Part shown: positions 6,186-6,204 of the stretch, piece by piece
How the letters are laid out: each line of letters starts with the position of its first letter
How positions within the stretch are numbered: position 1 is the stretch's first letter
NCBI GenBank assembly: GCA_944386335.1
Contig: CALXAQ010000041.1
Span: 1 to 6,204 of the forward strand
Source: an uncultured Clostridia bacterium
GTDB lineage: Bacteria > Bacillota > Clostridia > TANB77 > CAG-508
Direction of reading: 5' to 3'
Length of the DNA: 6,204 bases
Translations under genes and position numbers: made by a program
The notes under the pieces: model-generated
Told to the model about the DNA's origin: nothing
The model's database searches: none
The model's input: the letters and a program-made list of their open reading frames with translations, nothing else

Positions 6186-6204
6186 ACAAAACAGAGGATA
6201 GGGT

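Noticed and set aside
1..6204. tRNA, rRNA, CRISPR array, insertion sequence, DGR template repeat or reverse transcriptase
   Set aside because: No tRNA-like fold, regularly spaced repeat, transposase motif, AAC/AAT-rich repeat matching 81-161, or reverse-transcriptase motif is visible in the window.

Overview
The window is low-GC and A-ending in codon use, with strong AGGAGG-type ribosome sites and tightly packed same-strand genes. This suggests a Bacillota genome, most likely a clostridial anaerobe; the species cannot be named from this sequence. All genes read rightward.

Left edge (1-239): the 3' end of a gene whose start lies outside the window. Its product ends in a WLASP...GVRPVVSL tail of the C-type-lectin-like (CLec) kind found in targets of diversity-generating retroelements (DGRs). 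Codons 81-161 are GC-rich and almost all end in C or T, as expected where adenine-directed mutagenesis of AAC/AAT codons has acted. This is the most unusual signal here. No reverse transcriptase or template repeat is visible in the window. A hairpin with a T tract (297-353) probably ends this transcript.

Control region (354-453): a TTGACA-N18-TATAAT promoter is followed by a perfect 8-bp inverted repeat carrying TGAA-N6-TTCA, the core of ArsR/SmtB-family operators. A strong ribosome site precedes the first gene.

Metal operon (454-5393): (1) a CadC-like ArsR/SmtB sensor with both metal sites intact; (2) a free-standing heavy-metal-associated (HMA) domain with a Zn/Cd-type GLDCxxC motif; (3) a Zn/Cd/Pb P1B-2 ATPase that lacks its own HMA domain; (4) a free-standing HMA protein of CopZ type; (5) a Cu(I) P1B-1 ATPase (CopA) with one fused HMA domain. 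Gaps are short or overlapping, and I see no internal terminator or convincing second promoter. Divalent-metal and copper efflux therefore appear to share one transcript and one visible regulator. The two HMA genes share nearly identical leaders.

Right end (5416-6150): a YgjP-like zinc metallopeptidase follows copA after 22 nt and is probably cotranscribed. The last 54 bases hold no gene; a TTGACA at 6180-6185 may be the -35 of a promoter cut by the window edge.
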